Shown here in pieces: positions 33,767-41,941 of a stretch of DNA of 64,000 bases. Source of the stretch: Prevotellaceae bacterium HUN156 (GTDB lineage: Bacteria; Bacteroidota; Bacteroidia; Bacteroidales; Bacteroidaceae); the NCBI GenBank assembly GCA_900119285.1, contig FPIT01000004.1, forward strand, positions 62,001-126,000, in the 5' to 3' direction. The notes below the pieces were generated by a model. That model worked only from the letters and a program-made list of their open reading frames with translations. It was not told the DNA's origin and did no database searches. The position numbers and the translations under genes were made by a program. Each line of letters opens with the position of its first letter. The first letter of the stretch is position 1.

Positions 33767-35701
33767 ATGATAAGAATAGAAAAATGTTTGTTTGTAAATA
33801 GAGCTCCGTTTAAGAACGACTTAGAAATAGTTTTTCATGATGGTGTTAATGTGCTTTGCGGAATCAACGGTCGAGGGAAAACTACAATTTTGTCATATAT
33901 CGTAGATGCCATTTATGAGATGGCAAGATTGAATTATCCAGGCTCATTTGAGGGGAAAGAAACTAAGTATTATAGAGTCTCATCAGGTTTGCATCTGATG
34001 GACTCCAGTAAACCTGGAATTGTGTATATTCGCTTTATACTGGAAGGGAGGGCAATTGACTATATAGATGTCAGAGGAAAACTGACAGAGGAAGATTATA
34101 ATCGGTTGGTAAAATATGATAGAAAGATAGACTTTAACAAAATAAGGAATGGTCTTGAGAATAGCAATACAGTAAAGTTGTTCTCTTGTGATAATACTAA
34201 TCAGGGGATTAAAAATGCGTTCTTAAAAAATGTCTTAACATATTTCCCGTCTTATAGGTATGAACTCCCAGGATTCCTTAACACCCCATATAAAAATGAA
34301 GTGGAATTCAATAATACTATTCGTTTTACGGGAGAATTGCCAAATCCAATAGAAGTGCTTACAGGCCTAGAGGACTTCTCAAGTTGGATTCTTGACGTTG
34401 TTCTTGATTGGGAGGTGAATAAGGAAACTCAGAAGGTACAACAGCAGGAGGGTGTTGTTGAGGTAGACTTGACACCGGAAAGGATGTTGTGGAACAACTT
34501 GTCTAATATGATGAAGAGTATTCTAATCTCGAAGAACTATTCTGGAACTGTGCGCTTTGGCATTGGAAGACGAAATAGAAGCGGAGACCGTATCTCGGTT
34601 ATACATGATATTAATAGGTATAATAGGGAACTAATTTGCCCGAACCTATCATTTCTGTCATCAGGAGAAACTGCATTGATGTGTTTATTTGGTGAGGTTA
34701 TCAGACAGGCAGACAAACTACATAATAATGTTTCCCTGGACCATATTGAAGGGATTGTTCTTATAGACGAAATAGAAAAGCACCTGCATATCCGTTTGCA
34801 AAAAGAAACTCTTCCTAATTTGTTGAAGCTATTCCCCAACGTACAGTTTATAGTTTCATCGCATTCTCCATTCCTTAATATGGGATTGGGCGATGTCTGT
34901 CCAGATAAGACACATATCATTGATTTGGATAATGACGGAATCATGACAACGCCAATCTATAATGATGTGTATCAGGAAACATACGAACTGTTTCTTAATG
35001 AAAAGAACCGCTTTGCGACTGAATATGAAAAGGTCAGTGACAAACTGAAACAGATGACGCGTCCTGTTGTGATAACAGAGGGTAAGACAGACATAAAGCA
35101 TATTTTGAAGGCTATGCAGGAACTTGGCATAGAACAGCAGTTTGATGTGTTGCCAGAAGCGGATCAGCCCGATGGTGAAAGTACGCTGCTGAACATCGTT
35201 AAAAACCAATGTAAGATACCGCAACCGCGAAAGATTATTGCTGTGTTTGATAGAGATACTAACACCACTAAAGATATTACAGACCCGTATAAAGACTATG
35301 GAAATAATGTGTATGCTTTGCGTATTAGGTGTCCTCAGAGTAGAGTCGATGATGGTAGAACGGCAATATCCATAGAGTACCTTTATTCGGACGATGAGAT
35401 TCATGCGGTATTACCCAATGACTGTCAGTTGTTTTTTGGGAATGAGTTTAGTGATGATAGTACTAGGAGGCACATCACTAATCCAGATTTGAGACTTAAT
35501 ACCAAAGATGGGTTAGGGAAGGACAAGATTGTGGAAAATAATGGAGGGCAGGCTGTATATGATAAGGACTTCAATAACCATTTGGCCAAGAAGGAAGATT
35601 TTGCAGAGGCAATAATCAATAATCAAATAGCAATATCACAGCAGAGTTGGGAAAACTTCAGGCCTACGATTGATTTGATTAATCAGATAATTGAACTGTG
35701 A
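33767..35701 (+). CDS. OLD-like ATPase with TOPRIM-type nuclease domain
   Basis: A 644-residue protein with an ABC-type ATPase split by a long insert: Walker A CGINGRGKTTIL near residue 35, signature LSSGETALMCLFG near 297, Walker B GIVLIDEIEKHLHIRL near 330, and the switch His in FIVSSHSPF. The C-terminal part has VVITEGKTDIKHIL and IIAVFDRDTN, the E...DxD arrangement of an OLD-type TOPRIM nuclease. Such proteins act in anti-phage defence alone or with a partner. No helicase (Gabija GajB-like) follows, so this looks like a stand-alone type. ATG 33767 is preferred over TTG 33740. Confidence 0.8.
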   Translation: MIRIEKCLFVNRAPFKNDLEIVFHDGVNVLCGINGRGKTTILSYIVDAIYEMARLNYPGSFEGKETKYYRVSSGLHLMDSSKPGIVYIRFILEGRAIDYIDVRGKLTEEDYNRLVKYDRKIDFNKIRNGLENSNTVKLFSCDNTNQGIKNAFLKNVLTYFPSYRYELPGFLNTPYKNEVEFNNTIRFTGELPNPIEVLTGLEDFSSWILDVVLDWEVNKETQKVQQQEGVVEVDLTPERMLWNNLSNMMKSILISKNYSGTVRFGIGRRNRSGDRISVIHDINRYNRELICPNLSFLSSGETALMCLFGEVIRQADKLHNNVSLDHIEGIVLIDEIEKHLHIRLQKETLPNLLKLFPNVQFIVSSHSPFLNMGLGDVCPDKTHIIDLDNDGIMTTPIYNDVYQETYELFLNEKNRFATEYEKVSDKLKQMTRPVVITEGKTDIKHILKAMQELGIEQQFDVLPEADQPDGESTLLNIVKNQCKIPQPRKIIAVFDRDTNTTKDITDPYKDYGNNVYALRIRCPQSRVDDGRTAISIEYLYSDDEIHAVLPNDCQLFFGNEFSDDSTRRHITNPDLRLNTKDGLGKDKIVENNGGQAVYDKDFNNHLAKKEDFAEAIINNQIAISQQSWENFRPTIDLINQIIEL

Positions 35702-35788
35702 GTGTGTTATGGACACCTCACTTCTACCAATATGCCAGAGGGACAGGTCAGTGGCATCGAATAAAGTGTAATGAAGGCTGAAGGATGA

Positions 35789-35875
35789 GGCCTACCCCCA
35801 ACCCCTCCCTAAAAGAGCCTACCCCTGACCCCTCCCTGAAAGGAGGGGGGGAGAGGAGCGGTTATGGGTTATAGC
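35789..35875. repeat. Family A repeats in a gap, two palindromes
   Basis: CCTACCCCCAACCCCTCCCT followed by a second CCTACCCCTGACCCCTCCCT and AAAGGAGGGGGGG, then the tail GCGGTTATGGGTTATAG typical of family A. It fills the gap before the glycosyltransferase gene. Confidence 0.8.
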
Positions 35876-35931
35876 TTCTGAGAGAACTTACATCCATCTA
35901 ATAAATCGATTCTAAATACTAACCATATACA

Positions 35932-36795
35932 ATGAAGGATCTTGTTTCAATAATTATGCTTGCTCGTAACAAGGAGCGATTCGTAGAGCCGAGCATACGG
36001 AGCATTATGGCCCAGACATATCAGAACTGGGAACTGCTATTCGTGGATGATGCATCAGAGGATGATACCGTCACTCTCCTAATGAAACTCAGCGAGGAGG
36101 ACAGAAAGAGAGGACGCATGTCGGAAACGAAAGGACTGCTGGAAGATGGGACAGCCATAGACCGCATACAGGTGACAAAGACAATAGACAGCAGAGGAGA
36201 GGCATGTAACAGGAACCTGGCACTGCGGAACGCAAAAGGACGATGGATAGCATTCCTGGATGCAGGGGATATATGGGAGCCTACAAAGCTGGAGAAGCAA
36301 ATACAATTCATGGAATCGAACAACTATGCGTTCTCATATACCACATACAGATGCATAGACATGAACATGAGAGACCTGGGAGTAGTGGTCGCAGGACCAG
36401 AACAGATCAACTATCACGAGATGCTGAAATGCTGCTGGATGGGATACCAGACAGTGATGTACGACAGCACAAAGATAGGACTGCTACAGGTGAGCTGCAT
36501 GGCAACAGTAAACGACTACGCACTATGGCTACAGGCAGCCCAGAAAGCTGACTGCCACCTGTTGTCAGAATGTCTGGCATCACAGATGGTAGGGAAGAGC
36601 CTGTGGCACCGACTCCTGACATCAGACAAATGGACATGGAGATACCGCACATACAGAATAGTAGATGGACGGAACCCCATCACCGCAACGTATATGACAC
36701 TGAGAAATATGGTGTATGCGATTGGGAAGTATAGGAGGAAGGGGGCTGAAGGGCCTACCCCCAACCCCTCCCTGAAAGGAGGGGAGATTGGTTAG
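35932..36795 (+). CDS. Glycosyltransferase family 2 with repeat-derived C-terminal tail
   Basis: A 287-residue GT-A protein: VSIIMLARNKERFVEPSIRS, LLFVDDASEDDT and the acidic FLDAGDIWEPTKLEKQ. The genuine enzyme seems to end around GKYRRKGA. The last 15 residues (EGPTPNPSLKGGEIG) and the stop codon come from a family A palindrome. Codon use is notably even and GC-richer than the upstream operon. It stands apart from the main locus, next to defence genes, and its acceptor is unknown. Confidence 0.85.
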   Translation: MKDLVSIIMLARNKERFVEPSIRSIMAQTYQNWELLFVDDASEDDTVTLLMKLSEEDRKRGRMSETKGLLEDGTAIDRIQVTKTIDSRGEACNRNLALRNAKGRWIAFLDAGDIWEPTKLEKQIQFMESNNYAFSYTTYRCIDMNMRDLGVVVAGPEQINYHEMLKCCWMGYQTVMYDSTKIGLLQVSCMATVNDYALWLQAAQKADCHLLSECLASQMVGKSLWHRLLTSDKWTWRYRTYRIVDGRNPITATYMTLRNMVYAIGKYRRKGAEGPTPNPSLKGGEIG

Positions 36796-36818
36796 GGGTT
36801 AGCGTTATAGGTTATAGC
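36751..36818. repeat. Family A palindrome forming the glycosyltransferase C-terminus
   Basis: GGCCTACCCCCAACCCCTCC, CTGAAAGGAGGGGAGATTGG and the TTAGCG/TTATAG tail. The stop codon TAG of the glycosyltransferase is the TTAG of the conserved tail. Confidence 0.85.
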
Positions 36819-37040
36819 ATCTTCCCGATAGGGTATGTGAGATTTGGATGAAACAGGAACCTGTCCCGGTGTTCCCCATGGTGCTGCCGCTTTCGCGGCT
36901 GCACGATGTGCGTGGGGAGCGGAGTAATGTGCCGCGTGACAGCGCGGCTCTTTACGGAGCGGAGAAATTGGTAACAACAGTGCAGCACAGAATTCCGGGC
37001 AAGTCCGGTCAAAGGCGGTGATTAATGCAGTAGAATTAAG
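36819..37040. other. Gap with several hairpins and one family D-like motif
   Basis: No gene is seen. It contains ACAGGAACCTGTCCC (about 36850-36864), which matches the REP core next to the RAYT gene, plus GCCGCG/CGCGGC and other GC-rich dyads around 36880-36960. Confidence 0.5.
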
Positions 37041-37748
37041 ATGATTGCTTTCAAATACAGGGCATGTAAAGAGGAAGATTGCAAATGCAGGGACATAGAA
37101 ATGTTGCTTGCGGATCAAATATACGCTTCGCCTATAGAAAAACTTAACGACTGTTTTGAAGGGCGGTATACAGATAGTGTTGATAAACAGTTGGACGTAA
37201 TTGCTGCTAACTTCCATTATGACGTGAGCTCTATTAGGGCGCAGTGGAAGGAATTGAAAAAGACTGTAGAGGGGGTTGGCGTTTATTCTCTTGCTATATC
37301 AGACGAAGGCTATCCTAATAACAAACTGCTCTGGTCGCTTTATGCTGGAGAATATGTCGGTTTTTGTGTTGCATACGACATAGATAAGCTGGTCCAGAAT
37401 GAACAGTTTCCTTGGTTAGTCAATAGGGTAAAAGTGAGCTATCAGAAAGATGTTCCAATAGTCGATGCTACGGATTTCTCATCTGAAACTCAGTTGCTAC
37501 AGAAGATGCTAGGAACCAAAGGGTTGGATTGGGAACGTGAAAATGAATTTAGATTGGTATATGATAAACCTGGAGTAAAGACCTATAACAGGGCAGCGCT
37601 GAAAGCCGTGTATCTTGGTTTTAAGATGACTGATTCGCACAAGCAACGAATTATTGATGGTCTGCAGGGGAGGGATGTTGATATCTACGAGATGGCCCAA
37701 ATGGCAGGTTCATATGATTTCAAACTGTGTCAGGGGACAGGTTCCTGA
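37041..37748 (+). CDS. DUF2971 family protein
   Basis: A 235-residue protein with the family pattern: an N-terminal YRACKEED...LLADQIYASPIEKLND, a central YSLAISDEGYPNNKLLWSLYAGEYVGFCVAYD, and a C-terminal NRAALKAVYLGFKM. Function is unknown; members are frequent in accessory and defence regions. The last residues (CQGTGS) and the stop codon are encoded by the adjacent REP array, so the original C-terminus may have been altered by it. Confidence 0.8.
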   Translation: MIAFKYRACKEEDCKCRDIEMLLADQIYASPIEKLNDCFEGRYTDSVDKQLDVIAANFHYDVSSIRAQWKELKKTVEGVGVYSLAISDEGYPNNKLLWSLYAGEYVGFCVAYDIDKLVQNEQFPWLVNRVKVSYQKDVPIVDATDFSSETQLLQKMLGTKGLDWERENEFRLVYDKPGVKTYNRAALKAVYLGFKMTDSHKQRIIDGLQGRDVDIYEMAQMAGSYDFKLCQGTGS

Positions 37749-37820
37749 CACACGGTTCCTGACACACGGTTCCTGACACACAAGTTCCTGACACACAAGT
37801 TCCTGACACAGGTGGTTGAT
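37726..37820. repeat. Family D REP array next to the RAYT gene
   Basis: Starts with a dyad TGTGTCAGG ... CCTGACACA (37726-37752), then direct repeats of GGTTCCTGACACAC or AAGTTCCTGACACAC, five copies of GTTCCTGACACA in total at 14-15 bp spacing. The array lies directly at the 3' end of the RAYT gene. Confidence 0.85.
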
Positions 37821-37848
37821 ACATGTTCCTAGGGGCAAACCGCTTAGC

Positions 37849-38646
37849 TTACCTTGCTCTTTGAATAATTCCTCGGTCTATGCCTGTTAGTCTTTGGAGT
37901 TGGCGGACGGATGCTCCAAGTTCCTTAAGTTGAATGAATGCCTGCCACTGGGTTTTCCTGTCGAGCTTCTGGAATTCGCTGCTATTGGAAACACCCGTTA
38001 TTCTGATAATCTGTTGCCAAGTCTGGTCATCAGAGAGTCTGAGGCGAGGCTGCTCCAAATCGTTGTCAAGGAAGTTGGCGTCATCAGGTAGAGGGTCGTT
38101 CACCCAGTCATTGAGGTCGTTAAAAGGAATGCGCTTTAAGACTGTACAGGTATTGCAAATCTGAAATGCAGGTTCAACAGTTCCATCGTATTCACCCCAA
38201 GAGCTATACTCATAGTCCTTTACTTCTGGAACAATACCGGCTTTGACTGGATTCTGATGGATATAACGGAGTAGGGTGGTGAAATAGGAAATATCGTTGA
38301 CGGGCTCTGACTTGAAACGCTCTTTGAATAGGTGACCGTCACGAAGGTATTTATGGTTGTAATAATAGACGTATGCGCCTGCAATCCTCTTGATGGTATC
38401 TCCCACTTTCTCATCTCGCTCGCGAATAAGCAGATGAAAGTGATTTGACATCAAGCAGTATGCATAATAGATGCAGTTAGTACCACAAGGGTTGCCATTA
38501 TCATCATATTGAGTACGCATCCTGTCGAGGATATTGATGAACTGATAATAGTCCTCTGGCTCCTCGAAGATGTTCTGATGGTTGATACCTCGCATCATAA
38601 CGTGGTAGATTTCAGTTCCTGATGGTACTCTTGGTTGTCTGGGCAT
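37849..38646 (-). CDS. REP-associated tyrosine transposase (RAYT, IS200-like Y1)
   Basis: A 265-residue member of the TnpA-REP family: the N-terminal MPRQPRVPSGTEIYHVMMRG, the HUH motif in SNHFHLLIRE, and the catalytic Tyr in AGAYVYYYNHKYLRDGHLF. RLLRYIHQNPVKAGIV is the family's C-terminal landmark (here LLRYIHQNP). RAYTs nick and join REP hairpins. The start is placed at 38646, 33 codons after an upstream in-frame ATG, because a minus-strand -7 box lies at 38671-38678. A C-terminal helical extension (LGASVRQLQRLTGIDRGIIQR) looks like a DNA-binding HTH. Confidence 0.93.
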   Translation of the reverse strand: MPRQPRVPSGTEIYHVMMRGINHQNIFEEPEDYYQFINILDRMRTQYDDNGNPCGTNCIYYAYCLMSNHFHLLIRERDEKVGDTIKRIAGAYVYYYNHKYLRDGHLFKERFKSEPVNDISYFTTLLRYIHQNPVKAGIVPEVKDYEYSSWGEYDGTVEPAFQICNTCTVLKRIPFNDLNDWVNDPLPDDANFLDNDLEQPRLRLSDDQTWQQIIRITGVSNSSEFQKLDRKTQWQAFIQLKELGASVRQLQRLTGIDRGIIQRAR

Positions 38647-38670
38647 GGTCGTTTTTTGTCTTTCGGAGGG

Positions 38671-38678
38671 CAAAGGTA
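38671..38678 (-). promoter_or_regulatory. -7 promoter box of the RAYT gene
   Basis: On the minus strand it reads TACCTTTG, 24 nt upstream of the RAYT start codon at 38646. Confidence 0.6.
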
Positions 38679-38770
38679 CGAAATATTCTAGACAGAGAGA
38701 ACGGAAAGTAGTTTTTTTTTTGAACACGAATATGTAGAACAACATTTGTAACTACAAGTAACTGCAAAAG

Positions 38771-38811
38771 CAGCTATGACTTCAGTGCGTTGAAGTTGTA
38801 GCTGTTTTTTT
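38771..38811 (+). terminator. Hairpin followed by a T run
   Basis: CAGCTATGACTTC pairs with GAAGTTGTAGCTG across an 8-nt loop, followed by seven T residues. It has the form of an intrinsic terminator in plus orientation, although no plus-strand gene ends nearby. Confidence 0.5.
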
Positions 38812-38892
38812 GTTGTAGTGCTTGTATCGGAATGAAATGTACCATCCGTATCGGAAACAAATATGCCACCTTTAAATAAGTGATATAATAGA

Positions 38893-38918
38893 AAAAGGGG
38901 TGCCGAAGCACCCCGATG
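38893..38918 (-). terminator. Terminator of the DUF2188 gene
   Basis: GGGGTGC-CGAA-GCACCCC on the plus strand. Read on the minus strand it is a stem followed by TTTTT, 48 nt after the DUF2188 stop codon. Confidence 0.7.
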
Positions 38919-38965
38919 GCAGTTTTAATAACTAAAAAAACAAAATTAATTATAGCAACATCACT

Positions 38966-39187
38966 TTATCCTCTAGGAGGGTAAGGGTCGTTACCATAAC
39001 TTCTTTTATCACGGATATGTCCGTCCACTGCATGAATTGTCAGTTCCTTGCCTTGGTTCATGGCAATCTGCCTACCACGTTCTATAGCTTGGTACTGATG
39101 GTCGAATACACCAGAACTGCGAGTGCAGCCCTCTTGTTTGACCTTCCAGACATTTCCGTTCTTGACTATGTGAATTTGATTACCCAT
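38966..39187 (-). CDS. DUF2188 family protein
   Basis: A 73-residue protein with the DUF2188 pattern: IHIVKNGNVWKVKQEG at the start, the AIERGRQIAMNQGKELTIH helix-strand, and a C-terminal basic segment GHIRDKRSYGNDP. The function is unknown. The start is set at 39187 because the upstream in-frame part (MDSIFSQLNFCKA) lacks family similarity. It ends at a strong terminator. Confidence 0.8.
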   Translation of the reverse strand: MGNQIHIVKNGNVWKVKQEGCTRSSGVFDHQYQAIERGRQIAMNQGKELTIHAVDGHIRDKRSYGNDPYPPRG

Positions 39188-39315
39188 AGCTTTACAGAAA
39201 TTAAGTTGTGAAAAAATACTATCCATAACTGGGCATGGTGACCCGTACGAGAAGAAACCTCCATCAATGAAAGAGGTGAGTACAATTCAAAGATACACGG
39301 AACAGATTCTTAAAT

Positions 39316-39399
39316 CTATTTACGTGTGATTCTGACTGTGGTTCTGACACGAGTTGTAGTGTTGATTCTAGTACGAACTCGTATAGTTCTTGTAGCCAT
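39316..39399 (-). CDS. Possible micropeptide, 27 aa, Arg/Thr-rich
   Basis: ATG at 39397-39399 and TAG at 39316-39318 on the minus strand. The product alternates Thr, Arg and Val/Ile (MATRTIRVRTRINTTT, ending RTTVRITRK), which would form a basic beta strand. It lies 130 bp upstream of the DUF2188 gene in the same direction. No family is recognised and the evidence is only the regular composition and position. Confidence 0.35.
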   Translation of the reverse strand: MATRTIRVRTRINTTTRVRTTVRITRK

Positions 39400-39691
39400 A
39401 ATTTCAATCAGTAAAATACAATAATTGAAAAAATAAACCGTTCTATAAAAGCTAGACCAATAGCAAATAGAACTTCGTAGCTGTGCCCAAAGCACGCGCG
39501 AGAGTAGTTCAGCCCTACAGTTGCCCCTGTGGGGCTGACGTTATTATAACATATAAGGAGGATTGAGTTTTTTAGTTATCCCAACAACCATCCTTTCGAC
39601 TGCAAAATTACCATTCTTTTTTCTGAAAAACAAACTTTTTAGTGAAATGTTTGTGTTAAAAACTTTAAAAAATAAACTTTAACGTTGGAAA
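39400..39691. other. Gap upstream of the toxin-antitoxin genes
   Basis: No gene is supported. One hairpin (CAGCCCTACAG/CTGTGGGGCTG, near 39510-39537) is visible. The last 100 bp are AT-rich and lead into the promoter. Confidence 0.5.
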
Positions 39692-39723
39692 TTTGGAGAC
39701 TTTCGAAATAATTTGTAACTTTG
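39692..39723 (+). promoter_or_regulatory. Promoter of the MqsR-like/Panacea operon
   Basis: TTTG at 39692-39695 and TAACTTTG at 39716-39723, spaced by 20 bp. The predicted start lies about 12 nt before the toxin ATG. Confidence 0.7.
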
Positions 39724-39741
39724 CAGCCGAAAGTTACAAAT

Positions 39742-40101
39742 ATGATTACTAAACAGGAAGTTCAGAAGTTCTTGAATCAGTTCCATGAGAAGATGAAGGT
39801 CTTCGGTATCATCTATAGGGATGATCGTGGAAAGAATCAGAAGGCACTGGAAATACTAGAAATAGTACCATCATACAGAAAAGTTATAATTGAAAACCTC
39901 AAAGTGGAGAACTATGTACAAGGACCTGTTATCGATGAGTTGAATAAACTCGGAGAAATGTGGGTCTTTGGAAAGGATGTAAAAGGACAGGAAGTCTATA
40001 TTAAGATAATGTTGGGTGGAGAAGGATGTCAGACAATCTGTATCTCATTCCATATAGCAGAGCATCCATTGGTGTATCCATTTAAAGATAAGGAGGAGTA
40101 G
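39742..40101 (+). CDS. MqsR/RelE-superfamily toxin-like protein
   Basis: A 119-residue protein. The segments KVIIENLKVENYVQGPVIDE, MWVFGKDVKGQEVYIKIML and ICISFHIAEHPLVYPF correspond to the core strands of MqsR-like RNase toxins (the pattern D/NY..GP...WvFGk...YIKi...ISFH). It is followed after 2 nt by a gene with HTH and Panacea domains. mRNA cleavage is inferred from the fold. The start ATG 39742 is 19 nt after the -7 box. Confidence 0.7.
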   Translation: MITKQEVQKFLNQFHEKMKVFGIIYRDDRGKNQKALEILEIVPSYRKVIIENLKVENYVQGPVIDELNKLGEMWVFGKDVKGQEVYIKIMLGGEGCQTICISFHIAEHPLVYPFKDKEE

Positions 40102-40103
40102 TT

Positions 40104-41093
40104 ATGAAGAGTCCATTTACCGGTAAAGAAATGAAGCGAGTGTATGAGAAACGTACATGGAACTTCAGGGGTGAAGAGTATGAGTATGAACATACTGCAT
40201 GGCGTTGTGAGGATACTGGTGAACAGTTCACTACTGATGCAACAGATACTGCTGCTTTTATTCAGGTTACAAATCAGTACAGGGCTAAGTATGGCATTCC
40301 TTATACGGATGAGATTATTGCTGTTCGACAGCGATATGGTATCAGTGCTGCTAAGATGTCGCAGATTCTGGGTATTGGCACTAATCAGTATCGTCTTTAT
40401 GAACAGGGAGAGGTGCCTAGTGTGTCTAATGGAAGAATGATACGTTCTATCATGAATCCGAAAGTGATGCTGGAAATGGTGGAGAGCTCGAAAAATGTTC
40501 TTACTGCATCGGAGTATGAGAAGATCATGGGGAAGGTAAAGACCGTGATATCAAATGGCGAAGGATATAAGTTGGAGCAGTATGAGATGAAGCGTGTGTT
40601 CTGTTCGCCTCGTGGAATGGAGAATGGCTATGCTCAATTGTCTCTTGACAGGCTGAAGAATATCATGCTCTTTATTCTTAATAGATGTCAGGATGTGTGG
40701 TTTACCAAAATGAACAAGCTCCTGTTCTACATTGATTTCTTATCGTATAGGGAACGCGGAATGGCTATGACAGGCTTGTCGTATCGAGCCATCGATTTCG
40801 GACCTGTTCCCGAAAGATGGGATCGTGTGTATAGTGAGTTTTCAGAAATCAGACAGGACCCGCGTCAGGTAAAAGATTTTGTGGGCAGTGTGCTGGAAAC
40901 ATCAGAGGTAGCCGATACTTCTATTTTCTCGGAGGAAGAAATGAAAATACTAAAAAGGGTGTGTGGGCATTTCGCAAAGAAATCTTCACGAGAGATTTCT
41001 CGAATCAGCCATGAGGAGATGGCATGGATTAGGCATAAAGATAATCGTGAGCGGATTCCTTTCGAGGATGCTTATACGATAAAAGCAGTGTGA
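40104..41093 (+). CDS. MqsA-like HTH antitoxin fused to a Panacea (DUF4065) domain
   Basis: A 329-residue protein. The N-terminus (SPFTGKEM ... WRCEDTGEQF) corresponds to the YgiT/MqsA zinc knuckle but most Cys residues are replaced, so metal binding is doubtful. Residues about 65-105 are an XRE-type HTH (RQRYGISAAKMSQILGIGTN). Residues about 180-315 (WFTKMNKLLFYIDFLSYRER, AIDFGPVPERWDRVYSEF) are the Panacea/DUF4065 domain that neutralises many unrelated toxins. It should repress the operon and neutralise the preceding toxin. Confidence 0.85.
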   Translation: MKSPFTGKEMKRVYEKRTWNFRGEEYEYEHTAWRCEDTGEQFTTDATDTAAFIQVTNQYRAKYGIPYTDEIIAVRQRYGISAAKMSQILGIGTNQYRLYEQGEVPSVSNGRMIRSIMNPKVMLEMVESSKNVLTASEYEKIMGKVKTVISNGEGYKLEQYEMKRVFCSPRGMENGYAQLSLDRLKNIMLFILNRCQDVWFTKMNKLLFYIDFLSYRERGMAMTGLSYRAIDFGPVPERWDRVYSEFSEIRQDPRQVKDFVGSVLETSEVADTSIFSEEEMKILKRVCGHFAKKSSREISRISHEEMAWIRHKDNRERIPFEDAYTIKAV

Positions 41094-41103
41094 AGTGCGA
41101 AGT

Positions 41104-41445
41104 ATGAAGGGGTATCCAGATAAGATGACGGGGGAGGAGGCGAGGAGATTTGGCATGGATGTGCTGAACATCGTAAGCCAGATTCCCCCAGGGAAGGTGA
41201 TGACGTATGGGGAGATTGCGGCATTGGCGGGATGGCCAAGCCATTCAAGGATGGTGGGACGGACGCTGAGGTATTCGCCAGATGCCATTGGATTGCCTTG
41301 TCATAGAGTGGTGAATAAGGAGGGACGGACTGCTCCTGGATGGAGCCAGCAGCGTACGCTTTTAGAAGCTGAAGGTATTCGTTTTAAGCCTAATGGACAT
41401 GTAGATATGAATGTGTGTCTTTGGAAACCAGAAATCTTGTTGTAA
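41104..41445 (+). CDS. MGMT-like protein (alkyltransferase DNA-binding domain)
   Basis: A 113-residue protein containing only the C-terminal domain of O6-alkylguanine-DNA alkyltransferase: VSQIPPGKVMTYGEIAALAG, the helix-turn-helix SRMVGRTLRYSP, and the active-site motif LPCHRVV. The Cys is kept, unlike alkyltransferase-like proteins, which have Trp there. Enzymes this short act as methyltransferases or damage sensors in nucleotide excision repair. The start is uncertain among ATG 41104 and ATG 41125. Confidence 0.88.
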   Translation: MKGYPDKMTGEEARRFGMDVLNIVSQIPPGKVMTYGEIAALAGWPSHSRMVGRTLRYSPDAIGLPCHRVVNKEGRTAPGWSQQRTLLEAEGIRFKPNGHVDMNVCLWKPEILL

Positions 41446-41499
41446 TAAAAAGAAAGTCCTTTTTAAAGAATAAAATTCTGTTATAATATATTTTTATTC

Positions 41500-41640
41500 G
41501 TTCATTTTCTCGCTCGCTCCGAGAAAACGAACCAAAAGAGGGGCGCTCCCCCCAAGCCCCCTTCAAAGGGGGATGTAAACAATGAGGTGCAGAAACCGCA
41601 CCTCATTGTGAGTTTTGGTAACGCGGGACTACGCGTTAGC
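41500..41640. repeat. Family C repeat, copy 2
   Basis: Same order as copy 1: TTTCTCG/CGAGAAA, GGGGCGCTCCCCC, GCCCCCTTCAAAGGGGG, then the variable stem CAATGAGGTGC/GCACCTCATTG around AGAAACC, then GTTTTGGTAACGCGGGAC. The variable stem pairs perfectly over 11 bp. Confidence 0.9.
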
Positions 41641-41786
41641 TTTCTTTTTGTATTCCGAAAGTATACGAAAGGGGCGAAAGGGGCGAAAACTAATCGCTAC
41701 GCGATAGGAAAAGGAATGAAGATATAAGATGACACAGAAAACACAGAAAGGGATTTTCGAACACGAATTGAACGGATTGACACTAG

Positions 41787-41830
41787 AAATAACGCTGGAG
41801 CGCAGATGTGCTTCGGCGTTATTTGTTTTA
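41787..41830 (+). terminator. Hairpin after the MGMT-like gene region
   Basis: AAATAACGC (41787-41795) pairs with GCGTTATTT (41816-41824), followed by GTTTTA. Confidence 0.45.
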
Positions 41831-41887
41831 ATGGGTGTAAAATTGAAATAATGATGGAGAGGATAGTGATTTTATTAGAAAAAGTTG

Positions 41888-41895
41888 TATCTTTG
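41888..41895 (+). promoter_or_regulatory. -7 promoter box of the DUF6922 gene
   Basis: TATCTTTG, 47 nt before the start codon at 41942. No clear TTTG lies 20 bp upstream. Confidence 0.45.
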
Positions 41896-41941
41896 CACAC
41901 GGGAATATAGAGTAGTAAATAAAGTAATTGTAACTAAAAGC

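Larger units (their letters stand above)
41446..41941. other. Gap with family C and B repeats
   Basis: Holds family C copy 2 (41500-41640), GCGAAAGG-type short repeats near 41655-41690, family B arms (GACACAGAAAACACAGAAA near 41732 and CGAACACGAATTGAACGGAT near 41758) and a hairpin at 41787-41830. No gene is seen. Confidence 0.6.

Noticed and set aside
37726..37820. Possible CRISPR array from the short regular repeats
   Set aside because: Repeats are 12-15 bp with no unique spacers and no cas genes nearby; this is a REP array beside a RAYT.
41104..41445. Alkyltransferase-like (ATL) protein
   Set aside because: ATL proteins have Trp in place of the active Cys; here the motif is PCHRV with Cys present.
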